Below are positions 51,815 to 61,312 of a stretch of DNA of 64,000 nucleotides, piece after piece. The notes under the pieces are model-generated. The model did not search any database and was not told where the DNA came from. It was given only the letters and a program-made list of their open reading frames with translations. The first letter of the stretch is position 1. Each line of letters opens with the position of its first letter. The DNA is from an uncultured Rhodopila sp. (GTDB lineage Bacteria; Pseudomonadota; Alphaproteobacteria; Acetobacterales; Acetobacteraceae): positions 1 to 64,000 of the forward strand of contig CAIZFE010000100.1 in the NCBI GenBank assembly GCA_903932145.1, in the 5' to 3' direction. The translations under genes were made by a program, and so were the position numbers.

Positions 51815-52777
51815 TTATTCATCACGTTGCGGACGGGACAGCAGTTGCGCGATTGACTGATCGAGCGTTTTCACGCCAGCCACAAGGTCCGCCACAGCGC
51901 GGCAAATTGGCAGTTCGAGCTCGCCTGCCCGGGCGACCAGCGCGGCGGCGGTCAGGACGCCTTCAGTGACCGCCGATCGGTTGGCGAGGATGGTCGCCAG
52001 GCTTTCGCCCCGGCCGAGCGCGTGGCCGAGGCTGAAATTCCGGCTGGAGGTTCCGGTGCAGGTCAGCATTAAATCTCCCAGTCCGGAAAGCCCCATGACC
52101 GTTTCTGCCCGGCCGCCGAGCGCGGCGGCGAGACGGCACAGTTCGCTGAGTCCACGTGTGACCAGGGCGGCGCGGGCGTTTTCGCCCAGGCCGGCGCCGA
52201 TGACCGCTCCGGCGGCGATGGCGATGACGTTCTTCGCGGCGCCACCGAGTTGCGCGCCGATCGGGTCATCGTTGCCGTATAAGCGAAAGGTGTTGGTGCC
52301 CAACAGTGTTCGGACCTGCTCGCGAAGGGTGGCATCGATGCTGGCAACCACGGCCGCGGCCGGCAGGCCCGCTGCGATCTCGTGCGCGAAATTTGGACCG
52401 GTCAGGACGGCGAGCGACCGGTTCGGGACGACGGTTTGAACGACTTCCAGCGGCAGCAGGTGCGTGTTTGCTTCGACACCCTTGGCGCAGACAACGATGG
52501 CGGTATCGGTCGCGGGAAGGCGGACCAGCGACGAGCGCAGGTGCTGCGTCGGAACCACCCAGAGGAGCAAGTCGGACTCGTCGGGAATAGCGTGACGGAG
52601 TTCGATCAAGTCCGGCAGGCGAACGCCCGGCAACCGGTGACTCTCACGGTTTGCATTGATAGCGGCTGCGGAGGCCGCGTCCCTGGCCACCAGTGCGACT
52701 TTATGGCCTGCTCTTGCTGCCTGTAGCGCGAGCGCGGTTCCCCAGGCGCCGGCGCCCACAACGGTTATTCTACTCAT
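51815..52777 (-). CDS. gpsA: NAD(P)-dependent glycerol-3-phosphate dehydrogenase
   Basis: GpsA reduces dihydroxyacetone phosphate to sn-glycerol 3-phosphate for phospholipids. The 320-residue protein has the Rossmann motif VVGAGAWGTALALQAA, LLLWVVPTQHLR, VVCAKGVE, the GPNFAHEIAAGLPAA block, the catalytic Lys in GGAAKNVIAIAAGAVIGAGL, GLSGLGDLMLTCTGTSSRNF and RAVADLVAGVK near the end. Its start overlaps the rlmJ stop by 8 bases, placing it in a tsaD-rlmJ-gpsA run. Confidence 0.96.
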   Translation of the reverse strand: MSRITVVGAGAWGTALALQAARAGHKVALVARDAASAAAINANRESHRLPGVRLPDLIELRHAIPDESDLLLWVVPTQHLRSSLVRLPATDTAIVVCAKGVEANTHLLPLEVVQTVVPNRSLAVLTGPNFAHEIAAGLPAAAVVASIDATLREQVRTLLGTNTFRLYGNDDPIGAQLGGAAKNVIAIAAGAVIGAGLGENARAALVTRGLSELCRLAAALGGRAETVMGLSGLGDLMLTCTGTSSRNFSLGHALGRGESLATILANRSAVTEGVLTAAALVARAGELELPICRAVADLVAGVKTLDQSIAQLLSRPQRDE

Positions 52778-53588
52778 CAGCTAACCTTAGCACGGTTGTT
52801 CCCGCGCCGGGTTCGCTCTCACCGAATGAGGCCAGAACCGCGTTGGCCAGCGCGCGTGCCTGCTCCTCGAATTGGTATGGCGGATTGATCACCAACAGGC
52901 CGCAGCCGTTGAGCCGTTCGGCATTGGTCGTGTCGCGGAGATGCAGTTCGATCGCCACGATATCGCGGATGCCGGAGGCGGCCATGTTGGCATGAAAGCT
53001 TCGGACGGCCGCCATTTGCTTGATCGGGTACCACGCGGCGAAAATGCCGTGACTGAACCGGCTGTGAGCTCGGCACAGGCCGCCCGTGAGGGTATGGAAC
53101 TCATCGCGCGCCTCGAACGGCGGGTCGATAAAAACCAGGCCGCGTTTTTCTTTGGGGGGCAGCAGGGCGCCCAGGGCTTCCCAGCCGGACCGCTCATGCA
53201 TGTCCACGTGCGGGTCGCGGCGAAACCGCCGCCGCAGGGTTGCCGCATCGTCAGGGTGCAATTCGCAGCAGGCCAGACGATCGTTTTCGCGCAACACCGA
53301 TCGGATCAGCGCCGGAGAGCCGGGATACAGTCCGAGTTGTTCCACCAGACCGAGATAGCGTTGCAACTTCGGCCGGGGATTGTGCAGCAGGCGTTTGATC
53401 CCGGATTCGGATTCGGCCGTGCGTTGGGCGGTGTCGGCGTCGAGGTCATAAAACCCGGCGCCGGCATGCGTATCCAGGACGAAATACGGTGCCGGTTTGC
53501 GGCCGAGGGAGTCGAGCAGGGCCAGCAGCAGGGCGTGTTTAAAGCAGTCGGCGAAATTGCCGGCGTGATAGGCGTGGCGGTAATTCAT
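52770..53588 (-). CDS. rlmJ: 23S rRNA (adenine-2030-N6)-methyltransferase RlmJ
   Basis: The 272-residue protein begins MNYRHAYHAGNFADCFKHAL, the hallmark N-terminus of RlmJ, and has LDTHAGAGFYDLDADTAQRT (SAM site), CELHPDDAATLRRRF and the catalytic FIDPPFEARDEF (DPPF, as in N6-adenine methylases). ATG 53588 fits the family, and longer readings do not. It overlaps tsaD and gpsA at its two ends. Confidence 0.95.
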   Translation of the reverse strand: MNYRHAYHAGNFADCFKHALLLALLDSLGRKPAPYFVLDTHAGAGFYDLDADTAQRTAESESGIKRLLHNPRPKLQRYLGLVEQLGLYPGSPALIRSVLRENDRLACCELHPDDAATLRRRFRRDPHVDMHERSGWEALGALLPPKEKRGLVFIDPPFEARDEFHTLTGGLCRAHSRFSHGIFAAWYPIKQMAAVRSFHANMAASGIRDIVAIELHLRDTTNAERLNGCGLLVINPPYQFEEQARALANAVLASFGESEPGAGTTVLRLADE

Positions 53589-54637
53589 GACGGAACGGCT
53601 TCCAGCGTGTCGAGCGGCCAACGCGGGCGGGCCTTGAAATCCAGGCTGTCGCTGTGGCCCAGTCGCAAACGTTCGACGCCGGCCCAGGCGACCATGACGG
53701 CGTTGTCCGAGCATAGGCGAATCGGCGGGGCTACAAGCCGGAATCCGCGTGAGGCGGCGGCAGTGGCCAACGCGGTCCGGATCGAGGTGTTCGACGCCAC
53801 GCCTCCGGCGACAACCAACAGGTTCGCTCCGGGATACTGATCGCGCATCATGTCCATGGCGTGGACGGCTCGATCGGACAGAACGTCCACGACGGCGCGT
53901 TGAAAGCTGGCGGCAACGTCCGCGCGCTGGGTTCGGGTCAGGTCCGGCCCGATCCGCATCATTGTTTGTGCCACGGCCGTCTTCAACCCGGAGAAGCTGA
54001 GGTCACAACCGGGGCGCCGGATCATCGGGCGAGGAAATTTGTGGCTGGCCGGATCGCCCTCGGTGGCGATTGTCTCCAGGGCGGGGCCACCGGGCCAATC
54101 CAGCTTTAGCAGCTTCGCCACCTTATCGAAGGCTTCGCCGGCCGCATCATCGACGGTCCCCCCCAATCGCACATGCCGCCCCACGCCGGTGACAGCAATG
54201 CACTGGGAGTGGCCGCCGGACAGGAGGAACAACAGGTAGGGGAACGGCGCTCCGCCCTCGACCAAGCCGGGTAACCGAGCGGTGAGGGCGTGGGCTTCCA
54301 GGTGGTTCACGGCGATGAAGGGCAGGCCGTTGGCGATTGCGATGCCCTTGGCGAACTGGCTGCCAACGATCAGGCCGCCGATCAATCCGGGACCGGATGT
54401 GGCTGCGACTCCGCCCAGATCGGCAAAGCCAAGCCCGGCCTTGGCCATTGTGTGACGCACCTGCTCAGGCAAATATCGAAGATGCGTCCGGGCCGCGATT
54501 TCCGGAACAACGCCGCCGTAAGGCGCGTGTTCGGCAAGCTGGCTCAGCACAGCCTCGGACAGGATGTGCCCGTTGGCATCGACGACCGCGGCGGCAGTCT
54601 CATCGCAGGACGTCTCGATTCCGAGGACCGGCTTCAT
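53585..54637 (-). CDS. tsaD: tRNA N6-adenosine threonylcarbamoyltransferase
   Basis: TsaD transfers threonylcarbamoyl to A37 of ANN-decoding tRNAs. The 350-residue ASKHA protein has VLGIETSCDETAAAVVD, VVPEIAARTHLRYL, the metal-binding AVNHLEAHALTARL (HxxxH), LFLLSGGHSQCIAV, LGGTVDDAAGEAFDKVAKLL and VVAGGVASNTSIR. ATG 54637 has AAAGG upstream. It is divergent from hemD, with 160 bases between them. In many relatives hemC lies in this gap. Confidence 0.97.
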   Translation of the reverse strand: MKPVLGIETSCDETAAAVVDANGHILSEAVLSQLAEHAPYGGVVPEIAARTHLRYLPEQVRHTMAKAGLGFADLGGVAATSGPGLIGGLIVGSQFAKGIAIANGLPFIAVNHLEAHALTARLPGLVEGGAPFPYLLFLLSGGHSQCIAVTGVGRHVRLGGTVDDAAGEAFDKVAKLLKLDWPGGPALETIATEGDPASHKFPRPMIRRPGCDLSFSGLKTAVAQTMMRIGPDLTRTQRADVAASFQRAVVDVLSDRAVHAMDMMRDQYPGANLLVVAGGVASNTSIRTALATAAASRGFRLVAPPIRLCSDNAVMVAWAGVERLRLGHSDSLDFKARPRWPLDTLEAVPS

Positions 54638-54798
54638 CGTACCTTTCAAGCCGAAATCCCGGGCAAGCCGATGTCCTGGCCGGGGCACACGGCAACCTGT
54701 TGTCTGCCTTGGTGGCGACACGCCTGAAATTAGGATAATGACGCCGTCGGCCGGGGCCACACATCATCGACCAGAGCCTCTTTGACAAGAGTATCCTT

Positions 54799-55491
54799 TT
54801 GAAGCGCGTTTTGATCACAAGACCCGAACCCGGCGCCACCGAAACCGCTGCCCGGTTATCCGAGCGTGGCTTTTTTCCTGTGGTCGCACCGGTTTTGTCG
54901 ATTGTTGGCGAGACGCTGCGTGCGCCGGGTCATGTAGCGGCGACCCTGCTGACCAGTCGGAACGCGGTCGCCGCGTGTCCGCCGTCTTTGTACAGTCTGC
55001 CTGTTTTCGCGGTCGGCAGCGCAACCACCCGCCAGGCGGCTCAGGCTGGATTCAAGCGTGTTCACAATGCGGATGGCGACGCCGAAGCGCTGGCGAAACT
55101 GGTGGCGGACACGATGTCCCCGACGGATGGCGCCTTGTTTTTGCCAACCGGGCAAGGACAGGGGAGGGCCATTGCCAGCGCGCTCCGGCAACACGGCTTC
55201 CGCGTCGTTCGTCGCGTCGCGTATCGGACGGTTCGCAGCGCTCTGCTGCCAGCGATGGCTGCAACCGACCTGAGGACGGGTATGCTGAGTGCCGCGATGT
55301 TCTTCTCCGGAGAAACCTCTCGCCATTTTGTGCGTCTGATTGAGGCTGCCGGGCTGGCTGATAGCGTTCGCGATGTGGATGCGGTGTCTATCAGCGAGGC
55401 GGCGGCCGTGCCATTAAGGTCTCTCCCCTGGCGATGCATCGGCGTCGCCGCGAAGCCAAACCAGGATGCGATGCTGGTGTTGTTGACATGA
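54799..55491 (+). CDS. hemD: uroporphyrinogen-III synthase
   Basis: HemD closes and inverts ring D of hydroxymethylbilane in heme synthesis. The 230-residue, low-conservation protein is recognised by VLITRPEPGATETAARLSER, VAATLLTSRNAVAA, LPVFAVGSATTRQAAQAGF, GALFLPTGQGQGRAIASALR and AAMFFSGETSRHFVRLIEAA. It is followed by mitofilin-like and hemY genes, the classic order. The start is TTG 54799. hemC is not in front of it. Confidence 0.88.
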   Translation: MKRVLITRPEPGATETAARLSERGFFPVVAPVLSIVGETLRAPGHVAATLLTSRNAVAACPPSLYSLPVFAVGSATTRQAAQAGFKRVHNADGDAEALAKLVADTMSPTDGALFLPTGQGQGRAIASALRQHGFRVVRRVAYRTVRSALLPAMAATDLRTGMLSAAMFFSGETSRHFVRLIEAAGLADSVRDVDAVSISEAAAVPLRSLPWRCIGVAAKPNQDAMLVLLT

Positions 55492-56504
55492 CCGAACAAA
55501 CCCTTCTGCCACCACCGGACGAAACGTCCGAACCCATTGCCATGCAATCGGCTCCACCGGGTCGGAGCCGTGGTCCGTGGCTGTCTGGCGCCGGGTTCGT
55601 CTTGCTTTCGTGCGCGATCGTCTATGTGTGGCAACATCCAGCCACGCCGGGCGGTTCACCCGCCATGCTGACGATCGAACGGCACTTGTCGGATATCGAC
55701 GCACGCATCGCGGCCTTGCAGACTCCGGCCACCCAAGGTGACCCGGCAGCCACGCAAACGATCGAAGACCATGTGTCGGACATCGACTCTCGCCTCGCCC
55801 GATTGGAGCAGCGCCCGGCCGTGGACGTTGGAAAGTTAACGTCTCGCCTTGATGCACTCGACGGCCGGATGGCGGATCAGGCGCAGCTTGCCAGCCGGAT
55901 GGACACTTTATCCGGCCGAATCGAATCACTGTCGGGGCGCGATCAGGCGGGGCTGGACGCGGGCAAGCAGCAACTCGATGCGCTGACCAGTCGCGTCGCT
56001 GCCGCGGAGGACGATGCGAAGAACCTTGCCGTCCTCAGCAAGCGGCTCAATCGAATCGCCAAACTGCAGGAAGCGTCGTTCGCCCTGGCCTCCGGCCGGC
56101 CGCTTGGCGATCTGCCCAACGCACCGGAGGCCCTGGCGCGCTACGCCCACAACGCTCCACCGACCGAGGCCCAGCTTCGGCTGCGCTTCCCTGCGGCGGA
56201 AGAGGCAGCGCTGGCCACGAAGCAGCATGACAATAGTGATGCTCCGTTCGTCGATCGCGTTTGGGATCGGGCGCAGGGGCTGATCACCATCCGCCGGGGC
56301 GACGATGTCGTCATCGGCAACCCCGCCACGATTATCCTGAATAAAGCACAGGTGGCGCTCGACGCGGGCGATCTTCCGGGCGCGGTGGCCTCGGTCGAGC
56401 GACTGACGGGTCCACCGGGGCAGGCCGTTGCGGATTGGTTGGCGGACGCCAAAGCGTTGCTGACCGCACGTGCGGCGCTGGCTGACATGGCGGACCAGGC
56501 GTAA
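55488..56504 (+). CDS. mitofilin/Mic60-like inner-membrane protein
   Basis: A 338-residue protein with one N-terminal transmembrane helix (about 32-48, WLSGAGFVLLSCAIVYVWQH) and a long periplasmic helical or coiled-coil region (about 60-210, with repeated LDAL, SRMDTLSGRIESL-type heptads). The C-terminal mitofilin-like domain contains FVDRVWDRAQGLITIRRGDD and ALDAGDLPGAVASVERLTGP. Alphaproteobacterial homologues encoded between hemD and hemY shape intracytoplasmic membranes or the envelope. It overlaps hemD by ATGA and hemY by TAATG. Confidence 0.88.
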   Translation: MTEQTLLPPPDETSEPIAMQSAPPGRSRGPWLSGAGFVLLSCAIVYVWQHPATPGGSPAMLTIERHLSDIDARIAALQTPATQGDPAATQTIEDHVSDIDSRLARLEQRPAVDVGKLTSRLDALDGRMADQAQLASRMDTLSGRIESLSGRDQAGLDAGKQQLDALTSRVAAAEDDAKNLAVLSKRLNRIAKLQEASFALASGRPLGDLPNAPEALARYAHNAPPTEAQLRLRFPAAEEAALATKQHDNSDAPFVDRVWDRAQGLITIRRGDDVVIGNPATIILNKAQVALDAGDLPGAVASVERLTGPPGQAVADWLADAKALLTARAALADMADQA

Positions 56505-57787
56505 TGCTGAAAGTCATTCTCTTTCTGTTGGCTGGCGGGGCCATCATCGCGGGTGGTTGGCTGCTGGCTGGCATCCCCGGGCATGTTGCCGTGTCAATCG
56601 GATCGATCTCGATCGATACGTCCGCACCGTTCGCGATTTTGCTGCTGATCGCGCTGTTCGTCGCGATTCTGATCGTCCTGCGCATTGTGCGCGCGGTGTG
56701 GGGGATACCCCGTACGGGGGCCAACTGGCGTCGCCGTCGCCGTCTTGTCCTGGGCCAACGCGCGGCGACACGCGTTCTTGTCGCGCTGGCGGCTGGTGAA
56801 CAGGGGGCTGCTCGCAAAGAAGCCAGCCGCGCACGCAATTACCTGGGCGAGTCGCCACAAACCTTGCTGCTGGTGGCTGAGGCGGCCCGTCTGTCCGGAC
56901 GAGAGGATGAGGCCGAGGCTGCGTTCCGTGTTTTGACCAATCAAAAAGATGCCCGGTTCCTGGGACTGCGCGGCCTGCTGCGCCAGGCGGTCGATCGCGG
57001 CGATTGGGCGGAAGCGCTGGTTATCGCAAAGGACGCCGAAGCGGCGCATCCCGGTACCGCCTGGCTGCGTCAGCAACGCGCCGAACTGGCTCTACGGACC
57101 GAGAACTGGGCGGAAGCGCTCCAATTGATCGGACCTGACCCTCATAAGGCCGCGTATTATGTGGCGGCGGCCGATGCGGAGCCCGACGCGTCGCGTGCCC
57201 TGGCTTTTGCCAAGCGTGGCTGGAAGCAAGAACCTGGTTTCACGCCAGCGGCTCTTGCCTATGCACGACGGTTGCGGACTGGCGGGTATGAGAAGCGCGC
57301 CCTTGCTTGCATCGCCAGTGCCTGGAAATTGGCGCCGCACCCCGACCTGGCCACATTCGCCCTGGCGTCGGTATCGAACGAATTGGCTCGCGCCCAGGCG
57401 GCGAAGCGTCTGACCGCGGGCAATCCCGCCCATCCGGAGAGTCGGCTGCTGCTGGCGCGGGTCGCACTTGATGCCGGGCTGACGGGTGAAGCCCGTCACC
57501 AGATCGAGATCATGGAGGGCGATGGTCTGAACCTGCGCCGCCAGTGCCTGCTGCTTGCTGAGATTGAGGAACACGAGCGCGGGGATACCGAAGTTGGACG
57601 GCTGGCGCAGCGCGATGCGTTGCGGCGGGCCGCGTCGGCCGATCCTGATCCGCATTGGCAGTGCTCGCATTGCCATGCTGACAACCGCGCATGGCAACCG
57701 AAATGTGAGTCCTGCGGGAACATTGGAACCGTACAATGGGTCAGCGGTGTGAAGGCGACGTCCGGCTTGCCCGTGATCGTCGGCTGA
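56504..57787 (+). CDS. hemY: HemY-type TPR membrane protein
   Basis: A 427-residue protein with two N-terminal transmembrane helices (about 1-22 and 38-62) and the HemY_N domain. TPR-like helices follow (about 85-370: YLGESPQTLLLVAEAARLSG, RGLLRQAVDRGDWAEALVIA, PESRLLLARVALDAGLTGEA). The end carries a zinc-ribbon-like motif, CSHCHADNRAWQPKCESCG, seen in alphaproteobacterial members. This HemY is not the protoporphyrinogen oxidase of Gram-positives. Its role in heme metabolism is still indirect. It ends one base before the convergent LytM-like gene. Confidence 0.9.
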   Translation: MLKVILFLLAGGAIIAGGWLLAGIPGHVAVSIGSISIDTSAPFAILLLIALFVAILIVLRIVRAVWGIPRTGANWRRRRRLVLGQRAATRVLVALAAGEQGAARKEASRARNYLGESPQTLLLVAEAARLSGREDEAEAAFRVLTNQKDARFLGLRGLLRQAVDRGDWAEALVIAKDAEAAHPGTAWLRQQRAELALRTENWAEALQLIGPDPHKAAYYVAAADAEPDASRALAFAKRGWKQEPGFTPAALAYARRLRTGGYEKRALACIASAWKLAPHPDLATFALASVSNELARAQAAKRLTAGNPAHPESRLLLARVALDAGLTGEARHQIEIMEGDGLNLRRQCLLLAEIEEHERGDTEVGRLAQRDALRRAASADPDPHWQCSHCHADNRAWQPKCESCGNIGTVQWVSGVKATSGLPVIVG

Positions 57788-58357
57788 TCAGCGCTGGCTA
57801 AACACGCGCGTCGGGCGGCGGCGGTCGTCCGTTAGCGCCAACGTACCGCCTCCACAGGGACTGACGTGAAGGTACGGCGCGGGATCGACCGGCTGGCCGT
57901 TGACGTTCATGCCAAAATACAAATGTGGGCCGTAGGTGAGGCCGGTGCGGCCGACGGTTCCGATTTTCTCGCCGCCGTAGATATATCGCCCTCCTTCGGC
58001 CAGTACCGGTGCGATCAGGCCGAGATGGCTGTAAACACCGACAAAACCCTCGTGTTGGATCAAGATCTCCAGGCCTCCGATGCCATGGCGCTGCACGCGG
58101 ATGATGGTCCCGGGGCCGACGGCGGTGACCGGGCTGCCGATAGCAGCCGGCAGATCGATGCCGTTGTGGAAGGTGCCGGCGAGAGGGCGGTTCGGTAAAA
58201 TGCGCGGCCCAAAGGGCGACGATACACAGGCCGACGTCACCGGAGACAAGAGCGGCATGCGTGCTGGCATGTTCAGCGATGCAGCCTGCGCGGTGAACGC
58301 CGCCACCCCAACGCCGAAACCGACCGCTATGGCGGTGCGACGCGTCATCGGGCGCAC
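57788..58357 (-). CDS. LytM/M23-fold protein with an altered zinc site
   Basis: A 189-residue exported protein. The signal peptide has a twin-arginine-like start (MTRRTAIAVGFGVGVAAF). The LytM domain (about 45-170) has FHNGIDLPAAIG (HxxxD, two zinc ligands), VYSHLGL and YGPHLYFGMNVNG. The usual HxH motif reads HLY, so the third zinc-ligand His is replaced by Tyr. It is therefore probably not an active endopeptidase and could be an amidase activator like EnvC or NlpD, which lack zinc ligands. The start is GTG 58357 (AGGATC upstream), or ATG 58348. Confidence 0.85.
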   Translation of the reverse strand: MRPMTRRTAIAVGFGVGVAAFTAQAASLNMPARMPLLSPVTSACVSSPFGPRILPNRPLAGTFHNGIDLPAAIGSPVTAVGPGTIIRVQRHGIGGLEILIQHEGFVGVYSHLGLIAPVLAEGGRYIYGGEKIGTVGRTGLTYGPHLYFGMNVNGQPVDPAPYLHVSPCGGGTLALTDDRRRPTRVFSQR

Positions 58358-58471
58358 ATGTTTGATCCTGGCATCCGTTACTCGATCCCTGTCAAACCCC
58401 GACCGGAGCGGAATGTGCCCGACGTGTCTAATCAGGATCTCGTGGTACGCCGCCGGATGGGGACGGGCGCG

Positions 58472-61312
58472 CTATTCCGCTATCGCTTTCCGCATCTTGC
58501 GGGGAGTCGGGACCGGTACGGCTGGGGCGTCTTCGTCGGGATTGTTCAAAGCGGCGAGCAACGCCTCGCGAAGCTGGCTGAGCTTTCGCTCATTCTCGAC
58601 TTTCAGGCCGAAGACATCTTTCACGTAGAAGACGTCCACCGCCCGAACGCCGTAGGTTGTGATATGCGCAGACGCGATCTGAAGACCCTGCTCGCTGATA
58701 GCGGCGGTGACATCGTGCAGCAGGCCAGGGCGATCGCGACCATTCAGTTCGAGCACCGTGTGCGTATTTGAGGCGCGGTTATCGACCACAACACGCGGCG
58801 GCACATGAATGGCCTGCATGCGCCGGCCAAGTAAAACCTTGGAAATCCGCCTGATCTCGGTTGACAACCGCAGGCGGCCGGACAGGGCTTGCTCGATCAG
58901 AACCGAGAGGCGAGCCAGCCGATGGGGCGCATCGAAGGCCCCGCCCGCAGTATCCTGAATCCAGAATGTATCGAGCGCCATACCATTGGTCATCGTGTGA
59001 ATGCGGGCATCGACGATCGAGGCGCCGGCCACGGCGAGCGCGCCGGATATTTTACTGAACAGACCGGCATAGTCGGCGCAATAAACCGTCACCTCGGTCA
59101 CCGCTCGGGCGGGAAGCGGCTGGGTATCGACGGTCAGCGGCGCCTTGCGATGTTCGGCGTCACGAATCAGCGCGGCATGGCGTGCGTGGGTTTCCGGATC
59201 AAACGACAGCCAATAGCCCGCGTAGCCGAGGGCGGAAAAATGCTCCAGTTCTGCCGGAGTCCAATCATCGAGCAGGGCACCGACGGCCAGTTTGGCTCGG
59301 GCAACCCGGACGTCGCGTTCGGTTGTGGCGAGGCCGCCCGCCAGCACTTCAGCGACGCGGGAGTAGAGTTCCCGCAGCAACGTCGCTTTCCAGCCGTTCC
59401 AGACCTTACTCGATACCGCGCGCATGTCGGCAACGGTCAGAATGAGCAGAAGCCGCAAACGCTCCGGCGACTGGATCGTGTCGGCGAGGTCTAGAATCGT
59501 CTTGGGGTCGTCGATATCGCGCTTGAAGGCGGTAGCGCTTAACAGCAGGTGGTGCAGAACCAGCCACGAAACCGTCTCGGTTTCTTCGTCGGTCATGCCC
59601 AAGGCCGGGCCAACTTCCAACGCGACTTCGGCGCCAAGAGCAGAATGATCGCCGCCCCGGCCCTTGGCGATGTCATGCAACAGCATGGCGAGATACAGCG
59701 AGCGGCGCGATTGGACATTGTCCACCAGTTCCGACGCGATCGGGGCGACTTCAGAAAGCTCCCCGCGTTCCAGCGTGTTCAGGACACGAACGGCTTCGAT
59801 CGTGTGCTCATCGACGGTGAAAATATGGTAGGTGTCGAACTGCATCTGTCCGACGATGCGCGCCCAATCGGGCAAATAACGCCCGAAGAAGCCGGTCTCA
59901 TTGAGGATGCTCAGCCATCGGGCGCCGTCGGGGTGTACGCCCGGACGATGGCGATCCGGTTCCTTGCCGCACAGCAGATCCATGAACACCGCGGCAGCCT
60001 TCGGATCACCTCGCAGCGATACCGCCCGGCGTTCGTTCTGGATGAAGGAGCGGATGGCAAGCGGATGCAGATCGAGGGCGCGGTCACGGGCGACCTGCAA
60101 GATCCGCAGCATCTGAATGGGTTCAGCGTCGAAGTCCCGGCCGGCGATCGGCATCAGTTTGCCTTCCGCCAGGACGAACCCTTCCGCCAACAGCGCATCA
60201 TCGGTTTCGGCTTCTATCGCCGGTGGGCCGAGTGCCGATCGCAGAATCGCGGGTTCGAGTATGCGTGTGAGGCGAGCAATCTCGCGGGCGGTCAGAAAGT
60301 AGTGGCGCATAAAGCGCTCGACGCCGTCCTGCCGGCCATGACGCGTGTATCCCATGCGGGCGCCGACCACAGGCTGCAAGTCGAATGTCAGTCGTTCTTC
60401 GGCTCTGCCGGCCACGTAGTGCAGGTGGAAGCGGACGGTCCACAGGAACTCCCAGGCGCGCCGGCCGTGGCGGGCTTCCTGTTGCGTTAATATGCCGCCA
60501 AGATCGGCGAGTTCGCCCATGGTTTGGGTATCGAACACGTAGCGGGCGATCCAATAGAGCGTTTGCAGATCGCGCAGGCCGCCGCGGCCCTCTTTGACGT
60601 TCGGTTCGACGACAAACGGGCTGTCACCGTAGCGTCGATGGCGCAACGAGCGTTCGGCCTGTTTGGCCGCGATATACTCGGCGGCGCCGGCTTCCTTGCA
60701 GGCCGCCCGGAAGCGGCGGTGGAACTCACCAAAAAGGGTCTCGTTGCCAGTCAGAAACCTTGCATCCAGCAATGCGGTGCGGATGGTGGTGTCCTTGCTG
60801 CCCTCGACAAGGCAATCGCCGATGGACCGCGTCGCGTGGCCGACCTTCAATCCGAGGTCCCACAGGAAGTACAGCATGTACTCGACGACCCGGAGCGTTT
60901 CCGGGGTCGGTTCCTCCGCCGTCAGGAACAGCAAATCGATGTCGCTGAATGGCGCCAGGACGCCCCGTCCGTAGCCGCCGGTCGCGGCGATGCTCAGGTT
61001 CTCAGAGGGTTCGAGGTCGGCCTTGGTCGTGGCATGGTCGAACAGAGCGGCGACCACGCCATCGACCAAAGCGCCGAGCAGGCGGGCGGCCTGTAGTCCG
61101 GTGATTTGTTCGTGCTCAAAGGCGTGCTGCACGTACGCCTGTATTCGGGCCAAATGGCGCCGGAAAGCCCCCACCGCGGCGTCTCGGGAGATCGATCCGC
61201 TCTCCTCCGCGATGGCTGCAAGGGCATCGGACAAGAGCGACGCCGCGGCTTCTGGGGCCCGCGGCAAGGGGATGGGAGTTAACATTGCTTTGATGGTACT
61301 ATGTGGCTCCAT
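58472..61312 (-). CDS. glnD: [protein-PII] uridylyltransferase/uridylyl-removing enzyme
   Basis: GlnD senses glutamine and adds UMP to, or removes it from, PII proteins, controlling nitrogen assimilation. At about 946 residues it is full length. It has a nucleotidyltransferase domain (ATGGYGRGVLAPFSDIDLLF), a PII-UT helper domain, an HD domain (LYLAMLLHDIAKGRGGDHSA) and two C-terminal ACT domains (VYCADYAGLFSKISGALAVA and LNGRDRPGLLHDVTAAISEQ). ATG 61312 overlaps the mutS stop, and ATG 61285 is an alternative. It is coupled to mutS, as in related Acetobacteraceae. Confidence 0.96.
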   Translation of the reverse strand: MEPHSTIKAMLTPIPLPRAPEAAASLLSDALAAIAEESGSISRDAAVGAFRRHLARIQAYVQHAFEHEQITGLQAARLLGALVDGVVAALFDHATTKADLEPSENLSIAATGGYGRGVLAPFSDIDLLFLTAEEPTPETLRVVEYMLYFLWDLGLKVGHATRSIGDCLVEGSKDTTIRTALLDARFLTGNETLFGEFHRRFRAACKEAGAAEYIAAKQAERSLRHRRYGDSPFVVEPNVKEGRGGLRDLQTLYWIARYVFDTQTMGELADLGGILTQQEARHGRRAWEFLWTVRFHLHYVAGRAEERLTFDLQPVVGARMGYTRHGRQDGVERFMRHYFLTAREIARLTRILEPAILRSALGPPAIEAETDDALLAEGFVLAEGKLMPIAGRDFDAEPIQMLRILQVARDRALDLHPLAIRSFIQNERRAVSLRGDPKAAAVFMDLLCGKEPDRHRPGVHPDGARWLSILNETGFFGRYLPDWARIVGQMQFDTYHIFTVDEHTIEAVRVLNTLERGELSEVAPIASELVDNVQSRRSLYLAMLLHDIAKGRGGDHSALGAEVALEVGPALGMTDEETETVSWLVLHHLLLSATAFKRDIDDPKTILDLADTIQSPERLRLLLILTVADMRAVSSKVWNGWKATLLRELYSRVAEVLAGGLATTERDVRVARAKLAVGALLDDWTPAELEHFSALGYAGYWLSFDPETHARHAALIRDAEHRKAPLTVDTQPLPARAVTEVTVYCADYAGLFSKISGALAVAGASIVDARIHTMTNGMALDTFWIQDTAGGAFDAPHRLARLSVLIEQALSGRLRLSTEIRRISKVLLGRRMQAIHVPPRVVVDNRASNTHTVLELNGRDRPGLLHDVTAAISEQGLQIASAHITTYGVRAVDVFYVKDVFGLKVENERKLSQLREALLAALNNPDEDAPAVPVPTPRKMRKAIAE

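Noticed and set aside
52872-53840. 322-residue forward frame opposite rlmJ and tsaD
   Set aside because: It spans two convincing reverse genes, has no recognisable motif and no start signal.
55646-55665. GGGCGGTTCACCCGCC resembling a third palindromic repeat unit
   Set aside because: It has a different loop and lacks the ATCCACG flank. It lies inside the mitofilin-like coding sequence.
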